Positions 17,220 to 26,073 of a DNA stretch of 64,000 nt are shown here, one piece after another. Position 1 is the first letter of the stretch; the number at the start of each line of letters is the position of its first letter. The DNA comes from an uncultured Bacilli bacterium (lineage in GTDB: Bacteria; Bacillota_I; Bacilli_A; RF39; UBA660), in NCBI GenBank assembly GCA_934096235.1, contig CAKOLO010000002.1, forward strand, positions 372,001 through 436,000. Reading direction: 5' to 3'. Under the pieces are notes generated by a model that had not been told where the DNA came from, did not search any database, and saw only the letters and a list, made by a program, of their open reading frames with translations. Made by a program: the position numbers and the translations under genes.

Positions 17220-18776
17220 ATGGGTGTTAAAGTGAAAAAAGTATTTGAAGAAGAAAAAAATATATTAGAAGTATTTGCTGAAATATATATATTTACTGTA
17301 ATAATATTATTTCCATTAATTATCAATAAATATGGATATTTTAAAATTCTTGAATGTAAGTGGTATTCTTATCTTATAATTTCTGGTTTATATGTTATTT
17401 CAAATATATTAGTTATTTTATATTATATGTTTGTTAAGAAATTTAATATTTTCAGTAAAATTAAACTTAAAATAATTCAATGGTTAAGTATTTGGTATTT
17501 ACTAGTTAATGTAATTTCTTGTTTTCTTTCGCCTTTTTTTGGTAAATATGATTTATTTGTTGGAACTGGTAGAGGTGAAGGATTAATTATGACTTCATTA
17601 TATGTGTTGACATTTTTATTTGTTTCTTTATTTGCTAAGTTTAAAAAGAGATATATTAATTATTTTGCGATATCGTTAGTTCTATTAAATATTATAGCTA
17701 TACTTCAATATATTGGTTTTAATCCATTTAATTTATATCAAAATGGTATTGGAACTCATAATGTTAGTTTTATGACTACAATAGGTAATATAGATTTTAT
17801 ATCTGCCTTATATTGTATATTTATTTCAATATCATTTTCTTCATATGTATTTTTAAATGATAATAAAAAATGGGAAAATGTTTTGTATCTTATATCAATA
17901 TTTATGGGCTTTTTTATAATTGGTATTATTAATGTACAAAGTGGTAAACTTGCATTATTAGCTACGCTTGTTATAGTTTTTCCTTTTTTGATATCTAATA
18001 ATAAAAGATTATCTAAATCTTTAATTGTACTTGCTATAATATTACTTGCTTATGCCGTTAATATTATTATAAATCCAGAGTATCATTATGATTTAGGAAG
18101 TTTAAATTTTTATTTTCAATTTAATTATATAGTTGTATTATTTTTAATAGTGTGTTCTTTATTGATTTATTGTTCTTTTAAAATTAATAAATTTGAGTAT
18201 GATTTTACTGGTAATAATAAAATTATAAAATATATATATACTGGAATTATATTGTGTGGTTTATGTGGTTTATTATTTTTATATTTCTATAATTTTAGTA
18301 GTGGGTTTCTTTATGAAATACATATGTTATTACATGGTAATTTTGAAGATGAATTTGGGACATATAGAGTATTTCTATGGAAAAGAACTTTAATGCTAGT
18401 AAAAGATTATCCTTGGTTTGGTAGTGGGCCTGATACTTTTGCGATTAGATTTATGGCTAAATTTACTGATGATATTATGAAGATTGGACCTTTGACTATT
18501 AATGATACGGCTGCTAATGTATATTTAACTATGATAATAAATATTGGTATCGTTGGATTAATTAGTTATATAACATTTCTATTTTTTCAAATAAAAGAGG
18601 GAATTAATAAAATGAATAAATATTCTTGTGTATTGTTAATACCTATTATATGTTTTTTAATTCAAGATTTCTTTAATTTATGGGTTGTTATAATAACACC
18701 TATATTTTGGGTACTTATGGCTATTAATTATATAAGTTTAAATGAAAGTATTGTTATAAAGAGAAAAAAATTGTAA
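17220..18776 (+). CDS. O-antigen ligase-like (WaaL/TupA-type) polytopic membrane protein
   Basis: A ~518-residue protein with about 11-12 hydrophobic helices. The long external loop near residues 380-425 carries the family's feature (RVFLWKRTLMLVKDYPWFGSGPDTF). Wzy/WaaL-type ligases join glycan chains to lipid or protein carriers; bacterial relatives also glycosylate surface proteins. The start is uncertain: ATG at 17220 or GTG at 17232, neither with a strong ribosome-binding site. The next gene encodes a Ser/Thr/Asn-rich surface protein, a plausible substrate, but this is inference. Confidence 0.75.
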   Translation: MGVKVKKVFEEEKNILEVFAEIYIFTVIILFPLIINKYGYFKILECKWYSYLIISGLYVISNILVILYYMFVKKFNIFSKIKLKIIQWLSIWYLLVNVISCFLSPFFGKYDLFVGTGRGEGLIMTSLYVLTFLFVSLFAKFKKRYINYFAISLVLLNIIAILQYIGFNPFNLYQNGIGTHNVSFMTTIGNIDFISALYCIFISISFSSYVFLNDNKKWENVLYLISIFMGFFIIGIINVQSGKLALLATLVIVFPFLISNNKRLSKSLIVLAIILLAYAVNIIINPEYHYDLGSLNFYFQFNYIVVLFLIVCSLLIYCSFKINKFEYDFTGNNKIIKYIYTGIILCGLCGLLFLYFYNFSSGFLYEIHMLLHGNFEDEFGTYRVFLWKRTLMLVKDYPWFGSGPDTFAIRFMAKFTDDIMKIGPLTINDTAANVYLTMIINIGIVGLISYITFLFFQIKEGINKMNKYSCVLLIPIICFLIQDFFNLWVVIITPIFWVLMAINYISLNESIVIKRKKL

Positions 18777-18808
18777 AATATTATTAAATAATAGGAGTGT
18801 TTGTTGTT

Positions 18809-20485
18809 ATGAATGATTTTAAAAAAGATGTTATTAAGTATACTGTTTGTGGATTATTAATATTTTCAATAGGATTATTTATTGGTAATGCTTTGAATAG
18901 TAATTCAATAAATAAAATACAAGGTTATTTATTGGGTGCATCATACGATGATGAAGATGATGAACTTGAATATGATGAAAGTGCTACTGATAGTAATGCA
19001 ACTGACAGTAATGCAACAGATTGTAATGCTACTAGTGGTGATGTATGTGATGATTGTAATGATGGTGATGAAGAAGATGATGTTGTATATTTAGATAGTA
19101 TAACTTTTAAAAATAGTCGTGTTAAAGCTGGAGATACAGTATATCTTGAGATAGAAACATATGGTGCTAAACTTAATGGTATAACAATAACTTTGATGAA
19201 TAATAATACTAAATCTAATTATTCAATAACTGTTAAAGATGTTAATAATAATCCATATATAATAATTCCTAAATATTTGCAATCAGGAACTTATGAAATA
19301 ACAGATGTTTTATTAACGGGCATAAGTAGTGATGATACAACGTTTAGTAGACATTATAGTAGTTCTAATGAAAATAATACATATAGTTTAGATTTTAGTA
19401 GTTCTATATATGTAACATCACTTGAAAATATTAAGCCTATTACTATGAGTAGCATTAGCATTAAAACAAATAAAGCTGCTTTAGGTGATAATGTTGAAAT
19501 GATTTTAAAAACAAATGATAAATTAATAAGTGGAAAATTAACTTTCATTAATGATAAAAATGAAATAATGTTAGTTAGTTTATTTACTGGTGAGAATTCA
19601 AGTTTTTATGTTCCATCAACTGCTAAAACTGGAAAATATAAATTAACTGAAGTATCATTAATGTCAGAAAATAGTAGTGTAATATATACTTTAGATGGTT
19701 CTAAAGGCACAAAAAAATATAATTTTAATATAGAGATAGAAATAGTTAATAGTACTAATGATAAATATGTATATAATAATGAAGATATTAATAATGAAAT
19801 TATAACTAAAATATATAATTCTGAAGTTGGTTCAACTATTACGATCAATACTGATACTAATACTATTATAAAAGAAGAATTATTTGATTCAATTAAAGGA
19901 AAAAAGAAAAAATTAGTTATAAATAATAGTAATAATCAAATAATATTTGAAGGTAAAAATATAAAAAATTCTAAGACTATAGATGCTGGTATAGAAATCA
20001 GTGTGTTAGAAAAAAATAGTGATATAAATAAATTGGTTAATGAAGGGTATGTTATTAATTTTGCTGATAATGGTGATTTACCTGGTGAAGCATTAGTAAG
20101 AATTAAATCTAATGAAGATTTATCTAAACAATTTGGTGAAGATAAAATTAATATATATTATTTTAATAAAAATATTAAAAAGTTCTCTTTAATTAATTCA
20201 GGTATTAAGAAAACTAGTGATGGATATTATGAGTTTAATATAAGTCATAATTCAGAATATTTAATGTCTAATAAGAAATTGGATGATTCTTTATTAACAG
20301 TTATTGATGATAATAATGTAGTAGGTTTCCAATTAAGTAAAAAGAGTCAATTATTGTTAATTGGTGTTGGTGTACTAGTTGTTATAATTATAGGAATAGT
20401 ATTTGCTGTAATAAATAAAAAACAAAATAATAAAATAGAAAATAATACTAATACTGAGGAACAAAAAGATATTAAAAATAATTAA
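18809..20485 (+). CDS. Bitopic surface protein with low-complexity repeats
   Basis: This 558-residue protein has an N-terminal membrane helix or signal anchor (about residues 9-28) and a C-terminal helix (LLLIGVGVLVVIIIGIVFAV) followed by a charged tail. Between them are an acidic stretch with short ATDSN-type repeats and several beta-rich modules resembling Ig-like or adhesion folds. The two modules starting SITFKNSRVKAGD and SISIKTNKAALGD look like duplicates of each other. No enzyme motif is seen. ATAGGAG is 11 bases before the chosen ATG; a GTG at 18797 overlaps that site. A surface or adhesion role is inference. Confidence 0.7.
   Translation: MNDFKKDVIKYTVCGLLIFSIGLFIGNALNSNSINKIQGYLLGASYDDEDDELEYDESATDSNATDSNATDCNATSGDVCDDCNDGDEEDDVVYLDSITFKNSRVKAGDTVYLEIETYGAKLNGITITLMNNNTKSNYSITVKDVNNNPYIIIPKYLQSGTYEITDVLLTGISSDDTTFSRHYSSSNENNTYSLDFSSSIYVTSLENIKPITMSSISIKTNKAALGDNVEMILKTNDKLISGKLTFINDKNEIMLVSLFTGENSSFYVPSTAKTGKYKLTEVSLMSENSSVIYTLDGSKGTKKYNFNIEIEIVNSTNDKYVYNNEDINNEIITKIYNSEVGSTITINTDTNTIIKEELFDSIKGKKKKLVINNSNNQIIFEGKNIKNSKTIDAGIEISVLEKNSDINKLVNEGYVINFADNGDLPGEALVRIKSNEDLSKQFGEDKINIYYFNKNIKKFSLINSGIKKTSDGYYEFNISHNSEYLMSNKKLDDSLLTVIDDNNVVGFQLSKKSQLLLIGVGVLVVIIIGIVFAVINKKQNNKIENNTNTEEQKDIKNN
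18983..19035 (+). repeat. Short tandem repeat encoding ATDSN-like units
   Basis: Four imperfect ~15-base units (GCTACTGATAGTAAT-like) encode A-T-D-S/C-N repeats in the surface protein. The third and fourth are diverged. Such in-frame repeats can change copy number. Confidence 0.7.
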
Positions 20486-20488
20486 TAT

Positions 20489-20520
20489 AAGCCTTATTTC
20501 TTTATGAAGTAAGGCTTTTA
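20489..20520 (+). terminator. Rho-independent terminator after the surface-protein gene
   Basis: AAGCCTTA and TAAGGCTT arms with a 13-base loop and a short T run. Confidence 0.75.
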
Positions 20521-20552
20521 TGATATACTAAATATTGATAGAGAGTGATATT

Positions 20553-21431
20553 ATGGCTAGAAAACTTTTTTGTGAAATTAATCCTACGTGTTATAAAATA
20601 TCAATGTATAAGGAAATTTTAAGAAGAGATCTTATTGATATATTTAGTAGTGTTAAAATTGCTAAAACTAAATCTAATATGGAACTTAATAATATAGTTA
20701 AAAGTCATAGTTCTATTCTTATTAGAAAATTATATGGTGTTGATATTAAATTGCAAGAGAATAAAGTTACTAATATAATGCTTGCATGTAATAAAATAAA
20801 CGGTATAATTATACATCCTGGTGAAACGTTTTCTTTTTGGAAAACAGTAGGATGGCCTAAAAAGAAAGATGGTTATAAGGAAGGGTTGACTTTTATATTA
20901 GATGGTTTTGGTAAGGGTGTTGGTGGTGGATTATGTCAAATGGCTAATATGATTCATTGGCTAGTACTTAATAGTCCTCTTGAAGTAACAGAATTGCATC
21001 ATCATTCTGATGCTATGTTTCCTGATGAAAGAAGAAGAGTTCCTTTTGGAACAGGGACTTCAGTAGCGTATAATAATTCAGATTATAGATTTAGAAATAA
21101 TACTCTTCAAGATGTTCAAATATTAGTATGGTGTGAGAATGGTGAATTATGTGGAGAACTTAGAAGTGAAAAGCCATTTCCATGTAGATATAAATTAGTA
21201 GAAGAAAATCATCACTTTAAAAAAGAAAAAGATGGTAAATATTATAGAATAAGTCAAGTATATAGAATAGTTATTGATAAAAAAACTAATGAAGAATTAT
21301 ATAAAGAGTTAATTCTTGATAATCACTCTATGGTTATGTATGATTATAGTTTAATACCTAAAGATGAGATTTGGGATGATGAGTATGATAATAAAAAAAT
21401 TAAAAGAAATAGTAAGAATAAATCCAAATAA
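20553..21431 (+). CDS. VanW-family protein
   Basis: A 292-residue protein with the VanW domain seen in vanB-type clusters and many environmental Firmicutes; its biochemical role is unknown, probably at the envelope. Diagnostic blocks are IHPGETFSFWKTVGWP, GVGGGLCQMANMIHWL and LHHHSDAMFP. It has no signal peptide or transmembrane helix and a basic C-terminus. GAGAGTGA precedes the ATG at 20553. The 3' end overlaps the dltA-like gene by 47 bases, so the two are tightly coupled. Presence of VanW alone does not imply vancomycin resistance. Confidence 0.85.
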   Translation: MARKLFCEINPTCYKISMYKEILRRDLIDIFSSVKIAKTKSNMELNNIVKSHSSILIRKLYGVDIKLQENKVTNIMLACNKINGIIIHPGETFSFWKTVGWPKKKDGYKEGLTFILDGFGKGVGGGLCQMANMIHWLVLNSPLEVTELHHHSDAMFPDERRRVPFGTGTSVAYNNSDYRFRNNTLQDVQILVWCENGELCGELRSEKPFPCRYKLVEENHHFKKEKDGKYYRISQVYRIVIDKKTNEELYKELILDNHSMVMYDYSLIPKDEIWDDEYDNKKIKRNSKNKSK

Positions 21432-22782
21432 AATTGCTTATAAGAATGATGAAGAATATATTACTTATAAAGATTTATATGATAGGTGTAATTATTATAG
21501 TAGATTATTAATTAAAGAGGGAAATGGTTCAGTAATTATATATGGTTCTAAAGAAATAAATGTATTTATATCTATTATTTCATGTGTTATGGCTGGAAGG
21601 ACTTATATACCAGTTGATAAATTTATTCCTTTAGAAAGGTTTAAAAAGATAGTTAAAATTACTAATAGTAGTTTAATAATTAGTGATGAAGATATTTTAA
21701 TAGATGGTATCAAAACTATTAGATTAGATGAATTAGAATTATATAAAAATGATAGTGATAAAGTGCAAGATAATAATGTAGCATATATTATTTTTACTTC
21801 TGGTAGTACAGGGGAAGCTAAGGGTGTGCCAATATCTTATAATAACTTAAATAATTTTATTAGATGGATTAGTAGTATATATCCTTTAAATACATATAAA
21901 AATATTAAAGTTTTAAATCAAGCTAGTTTTAGTTTTGATTTAAGTGTAGCAGATATATATTATTCTTTATTTAATAATCATACATTGATAAGTTATACTA
22001 ATTATAGTAATGTTTTTGATATAATAAAAAGAGAATCTATTGATGTGTGTGTTATGACGCCTACTTTTATGAAAATGTTATTATTAAATGATGAATTTAA
22101 TAGTAATAATTATCCATCATTAAAATGTATTTATTTTTGTGGAGAAGTATTAGAAAAAAAGAATGTTTTAAAGTTGTTTGATAGATTTCCTAATATTAAT
22201 ATAATAAATGCTTATGGACCTACTGAGGCTACTTCTGCGGTATGTAGCATATTAATAACGAAAGATATTCTTGATGATGAAATATTGCCTGTTGGTGATG
22301 TTTTAAAGAGTGCTACTGATATAAAAGTTATAAATAATGAAATAGTATTAAAAGGAAATAGTGTTTTTTCAGGATATCTTGGTAATTATAATGGTGGATA
22401 TTATAATGAAAATGGTATTAATGTTTATAAAACAGGAGATTATGGATATATAAAGAATAATAAATTATATTGCAGTGGTAGGATAGATAATCAAATAAAA
22501 TATAAAGGATATAGAATTGAATTAAATGATATAAAAAATAATATATTAAAAGTAGATGGTATTATTGATGCAGAAGTTATAGCTAAATATAATCAAGATA
22601 ATATTGTTAAAAGCATTAAAGCTTTTGTTGTTTTGGATAGTAAGTATGATATTTTGTATGTTAAAGATGAACTTAGTAAGTTATTACCTTCATACATGAT
22701 ACCTAAAACTATAAAAGTATTAGATAAATTACCAGTTAATAATAATGGAAAAGTAGATAGAAAGGCATTGAGTAATTTATGA
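21385..22782 (+). CDS. dltA: DltA-like D-alanine--carrier protein ligase (AMP-forming)
   Basis: A ~465-residue adenylate-forming enzyme that activates D-alanine and loads it on DltC for teichoic-acid D-alanylation. Motifs are FTSGSTGEAKGVP (A3), the DltA-typical LNQASFSFDLSVADIY, YFCGEVL, YGPTEAT (A5), TGDYGYI and NGKVDRKAL with the catalytic Lys (A10). Similarity to DltA is clearer than to a peptide-synthetase domain. The start is chosen at 21385 (MIIKKLKEI), inside the VanW gene; no strong ribosome-binding site is seen. It is followed by dltC with an ATGA overlap. DltB and DltD are not present here. Confidence 0.85.
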   Translation: MIIKKLKEIVRINPNKIAYKNDEEYITYKDLYDRCNYYSRLLIKEGNGSVIIYGSKEINVFISIISCVMAGRTYIPVDKFIPLERFKKIVKITNSSLIISDEDILIDGIKTIRLDELELYKNDSDKVQDNNVAYIIFTSGSTGEAKGVPISYNNLNNFIRWISSIYPLNTYKNIKVLNQASFSFDLSVADIYYSLFNNHTLISYTNYSNVFDIIKRESIDVCVMTPTFMKMLLLNDEFNSNNYPSLKCIYFCGEVLEKKNVLKLFDRFPNINIINAYGPTEATSAVCSILITKDILDDEILPVGDVLKSATDIKVINNEIVLKGNSVFSGYLGNYNGGYYNENGINVYKTGDYGYIKNNKLYCSGRIDNQIKYKGYRIELNDIKNNILKVDGIIDAEVIAKYNQDNIVKSIKAFVVLDSKYDILYVKDELSKLLPSYMIPKTIKVLDKLPVNNNGKVDRKALSNL

Positions 22783-23006
22783 TAGATATTGAGAAATTAT
22801 TGTATGAAATAATAGAAGATGATAGAATATTTGATAAAGATATTGATTTAGTAGAAAGTGGATTATTAGATTCTTATGCTTTTATAGAGTTGTTTTCTAG
22901 ATTAGAAGATATGGGTATAAATATACAACCAACTAGAATAGATAGAAATAAGTTAAGAAGTATAGAAGGAATTCGTGAATTAATAAAAGAACATATTAAT
23001 ATTTAG
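22779..23006 (+). CDS. dltC: DltC-like D-alanyl carrier protein
   Basis: A 75-residue acyl-carrier-type protein. The phosphopantetheine attachment Ser is in GLLDSYAFIEL, matching the GLLDSM block of DltC, and the acidic helical profile and length fit. It would receive D-alanine from the product of the preceding gene. The start overlaps the dltA stop (ATGA). The missing partners DltB (membrane acyltransferase) and DltD must be elsewhere, or the pair serves another acceptor. Confidence 0.85.
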   Translation: MIDIEKLLYEIIEDDRIFDKDIDLVESGLLDSYAFIELFSRLEDMGINIQPTRIDRNKLRSIEGIRELIKEHINI

Positions 23007-23014
23007 GAGGTTTT

Positions 23015-24088
23015 ATGAAAAAGAATGTAGTAGATGGTTTAAAATATTTATTAGATAATCTTGATAATAGTTCTAATCAAAATAAATTATTAGAGTTATG
23101 TAGAGTAACTATGGATAAAATATCAAGTAAAGATGAGATATCTTTTAGTAGTTGTGAAATAGAAGATTATTTATTTAATGAAAGTGAAAAAGATGTTAGA
23201 GAAATAGATATATTAGTTTGGAATTTTTTTAAAAAATTGGATGTAGATATGAATGGTGTTAATTTTGATAATGTTAATATAGGAGGTTTTCATTTATCTG
23301 ATTTTAAGAATATACTTATAAATTTAAATAAAATACCAAGCAAAGATTTGTCTAATTGTACTTTTGCGGGAGTAAAACTTAGTGGTGATTTAGATGGCTT
23401 TACATTAAATAATACTGATTTTAGTGGGTATGATACTGATAATAAAAATGGATATTTAACATTAGATGTTGATAAGGTTTTGAGTATTAAAGGTTCTAAA
23501 TTATGTGGAATTAAAGTATGTGGTTCTTTTGATGGAAAAAATATTTGTGGTGTTGACTTTAGTGGAGCTTTAGGTGATATTAAGATAGACCCTCAAAAAG
23601 TAAAAGATAAATGGTTTATAGGTACTAATTTAGATGGTGTTACTTTAGTAGGAGAAAATACAATTCCTTCATTTAAAGATGTTTTATTTATTGAAACTAG
23701 TTTTAGGGGTATTAGGAATAAAGATCTTGTTATTAATTTAGATGAGTTATCTAGTATTAGTGAAAAAGCTTGTTGTTGTGATTTAACTGGTGTAACTATT
23801 GTAGGTAAAGCAGTTTCGAATCATGAAGCAAAAGATTCTATGGATAGAAGTGGTTCTGTGATATTTGATACGTCAGGGGACGACTTATATGGCTCATATT
23901 ATTATGATAAAGATGGTAAAAGAGTTTATATATATTTAAATAGATCAGCGGTATGGAATGAAAAAGAAAAGTGTTGGGATTTTATAGATAGAGAAAGTGA
24001 AGAGAATTTAAAGTTTACTACTGTATTTAAGAAACCTGAAGAAAAAAATATTTTAAGAAGAATATTTAAAAATAAAAATACAAAGTAG
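23015..24088 (+). CDS. Pentapeptide-repeat-like protein of unknown function
   Basis: This 357-residue soluble protein has an all-helical first ~85 residues. A right-handed beta-helix-like region then follows with loose pentapeptide-type units such as DLSNCTFAGVKLSG, LNNTDFSGYD, ICGVDFSGALGD, GTNLDGVTLVG and CDLTGVTIVG. The repeats are less regular than in Qnr/MfpA proteins. The C-terminus is a short basic amphipathic tail (ILRRIFKNKNTK). A strong AGGAGG lies just upstream, eight bases after dltC, so it is probably in the same operon. No function is assigned. Confidence 0.7.
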   Translation: MKKNVVDGLKYLLDNLDNSSNQNKLLELCRVTMDKISSKDEISFSSCEIEDYLFNESEKDVREIDILVWNFFKKLDVDMNGVNFDNVNIGGFHLSDFKNILINLNKIPSKDLSNCTFAGVKLSGDLDGFTLNNTDFSGYDTDNKNGYLTLDVDKVLSIKGSKLCGIKVCGSFDGKNICGVDFSGALGDIKIDPQKVKDKWFIGTNLDGVTLVGENTIPSFKDVLFIETSFRGIRNKDLVINLDELSSISEKACCCDLTGVTIVGKAVSNHEAKDSMDRSGSVIFDTSGDDLYGSYYYDKDGKRVYIYLNRSAVWNEKEKCWDFIDRESEENLKFTTVFKKPEEKNILRRIFKNKNTK

Positions 24089-24095
24089 GTGTGAA

Positions 24096-25136
24096 ATGAA
24101 AATTATAGTTGGTTCATCAAATAAGTCTAAGTTAAGATCTGTTGAAAAAGCAATAGAAAAGTTAAATATTAAAGATGTTGAAATTATCGGTATATCTGTA
24201 GAATCTATGGTAAGTTCTAAACCTTTAAATGAAGAAACACTTCTTGGAGCAATAAATAGAAATAATAATTTATATCAACATTGTATTAACAATAAAATAG
24301 ATTTTGATATGTTATTAAGTATTGAGGGCGGTTATGAACAAGTTCTTAACAATTATTTTGTAACTACTTATGCTTGCGTAACTACTAAAGATAATGAAAG
24401 CTATGTTGGTAAATCTAATGGACTTCAAATATCAAAGAAGATGTATGAGCATGTCAAAAATGGTAAAAGTATTAACAAAATAATTGAAAGTTTATCTGGC
24501 ACTAGTGAAAACAAAAAAGATAATGGCATTAGCGGATATTTAACAAATGGAATTTATAGAAGAGACGTATTTGATATGGATGCTGTTTTATGCGCATTAG
24601 AGGCATATTTTAATAAAAAAAATTATAGTAAAATAGATGATTTGATAGGAGATGATGTTAGTATGGAAAGAGAAAAATTTTTATCATCAATATATTTAAT
24701 AATTAAGAATGAAAATGGTGAAATATTATTGCAAAGAAGACAAGGTACTAAGTTATGGCCTGGATTTTTAGCTTTGCCAGCTGGACATATTGATGTATGT
24801 GAGAATGCTTATGAAGCTGCGATAAGAGAAGCAAAAGAAGAACTTGATATAGATATAAGAATAGAAGATATTGTAGATACATTCGTAGTAAATAGAAAGA
24901 ATAAGTCCTTAAGTCCATATTATGATGTTTATTTTGAATTAAGTAGATACTTTGGTGAAATTAAAATAAATGAACCTAATAAATGTTCAGAATTGGTATG
25001 GTCAAGTATAGACAATTTACCTATAGATATGATTGATTTTGAAAAAGAAGCAATTGAGAAAAATATAAAAGGTATTAAATTTAGTTGTACTTATGCTGAT
25101 AATGAAGTAAAACTTGTAAGAAAGAAAAATAATTAA
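24096..25136 (+). CDS. Fusion of DUF84 (YjjX-type) non-canonical NTP phosphatase and Nudix hydrolase
   Basis: This 346-residue protein joins two 'house-cleaning' activities. Residues ~1-170 match the inosine/xanthosine triphosphatase family: IIVGSSNKSKLRSVEKAI at the N-terminus, then NEETLLGAINR and SIEGGYEQ. Residues ~200-340 are a Nudix domain with the Nudix box GHIDVCENAYEAAIREAKEELDI (G-x5-E-x7-RE-x2-EE; the usual last Gly is Asp). Both catalytic blocks look intact. The likely role is removal of deaminated or damaged nucleotides, though the Nudix substrate is unknown. Such a fusion is unusual. The ribosome-binding site is TAGGTG. It sits in the same-strand run from dltC to 26037. Confidence 0.8.
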   Translation: MKIIVGSSNKSKLRSVEKAIEKLNIKDVEIIGISVESMVSSKPLNEETLLGAINRNNNLYQHCINNKIDFDMLLSIEGGYEQVLNNYFVTTYACVTTKDNESYVGKSNGLQISKKMYEHVKNGKSINKIIESLSGTSENKKDNGISGYLTNGIYRRDVFDMDAVLCALEAYFNKKNYSKIDDLIGDDVSMEREKFLSSIYLIIKNENGEILLQRRQGTKLWPGFLALPAGHIDVCENAYEAAIREAKEELDIDIRIEDIVDTFVVNRKNKSLSPYYDVYFELSRYFGEIKINEPNKCSELVWSSIDNLPIDMIDFEKEAIEKNIKGIKFSCTYADNEVKLVRKKNN

Positions 25137-25146
25137 TGGAGGAAAT

Positions 25147-26037
25147 ATGGAATTAGTTATTATGGCTGCTGGTATGGGTAGTCGATTTGGTGGACTTAAA
25201 CAAATAGAACCTATACATAAGAATGGAGAATTTATTATTGATTATTCAATATATGATGCGATTAGATATGGTTTTGATAAAGTGGTATTTATAATTAAAA
25301 AAGAAAATTATGAAGTATTTAAGAGTACTATAGGAAATAGAATATCTGATAAAATAAATGTTGAATATGTTTTTCAAAATAATGATAATGTTCCGTTTGA
25401 ATTACCTAATGATAGAGTTAAACCATTAGGTACAGCACATGCGATATTATGTTGTAAAGACATAGTAAAAGATGATTTTTTAGTAATAAATTCAGATGAT
25501 TTTTATGGAAGAGATTCTTTTAGAGTAGCAAGTGAATATTTAAAGAGTAAACATAAGTCTAATGAATTTGGAATGGTTGGATATATAGTTAGTAATACTC
25601 TTACAGAAAATGGTTCTGTTAAAAGAGGTGTATGTGAAGAAAAAGATGGATACATAATAAATTTAGTGGAAAGTAGTGTTGAAAAAATAAATGATAAAAT
25701 AATTGCTAGTCCACTTGATGGAAGAGATAGTTTTGAAGTAAATGATAATACATTAGTATCTATGAATATGTTTATGTTTACACCTAAGATATTTGAGTTA
25801 TTAGAGGATGACTTTTTAGAGTTTTATAAAAATAATGTTAATAACTTGTTAAAATGTGAATATTTAATACCTGAAGTAGTATGTAATAATATAAAGAAAA
25901 ATAAAATAACTTTTAAAGCATTCAAGACTACTTCTAAGTGGATGGGAGTTACATATAAAGAAGATAAAGAAAGTATTGTTGAAGGCATTAATTCTTTAAT
26001 AGAAAATGGTGAATATCCAGATAAGTTATGGCAGTAG
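25147..26037 (+). CDS. NTP_transferase-family sugar/nucleoside nucleotidyltransferase
   Basis: A 296-residue nucleotidyltransferase of the GalU/RmlA/GlmU fold. The signature loop is MAAGMGSRFGGLKQ at residues 6-19, and the metal-binding aspartates are in VINSDDFYG. GTAHAILCCKD matches the substrate-binding strand. It lacks a hexapeptide acyltransferase domain. The sugar phosphate or other acceptor is not clear. TGGAGG precedes the ATG. A terminator overlaps its stop codon, closing the operon that starts near vanW. Confidence 0.82.
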   Translation: MELVIMAAGMGSRFGGLKQIEPIHKNGEFIIDYSIYDAIRYGFDKVVFIIKKENYEVFKSTIGNRISDKINVEYVFQNNDNVPFELPNDRVKPLGTAHAILCCKDIVKDDFLVINSDDFYGRDSFRVASEYLKSKHKSNEFGMVGYIVSNTLTENGSVKRGVCEEKDGYIINLVESSVEKINDKIIASPLDGRDSFEVNDNTLVSMNMFMFTPKIFELLEDDFLEFYKNNVNNLLKCEYLIPEVVCNNIKKNKITFKAFKTTSKWMGVTYKEDKESIVEGINSLIENGEYPDKLWQ

Positions 26038-26049
26038 TCATAACTTTTT
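26023..26049 (+). terminator. Rho-independent terminator overlapping the nucleotidyltransferase stop
   Basis: AAGTTATG and CATAACTT arms with an eight-base loop that contains the stop codon, followed by five T. Confidence 0.75.
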
Positions 26050-26057
26050 GTTATAAT
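26049..26057 (+). promoter_or_regulatory. Extended -10 promoter of the house-cleaning operon
   Basis: TGTTATAAT (TG-n-TATAAT) lies directly after the upstream terminator and 16 bases before the next ATG. It marks the start of an independent transcription unit through 28192. Confidence 0.6.
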
Positions 26058-26073
26058 GAGATTGTGAGGTAAT

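Noticed and set aside
18983..19035. CRISPR-like repeats
   Set aside because: The units are ~15 bases, in frame within a surface-protein gene, and have no spacers or cas genes.
20553..21431. Vancomycin-resistance cluster because of VanW
   Set aside because: No vanH, vanA/B ligase, vanX or vanRS genes are present. VanW-domain proteins are common without resistance.
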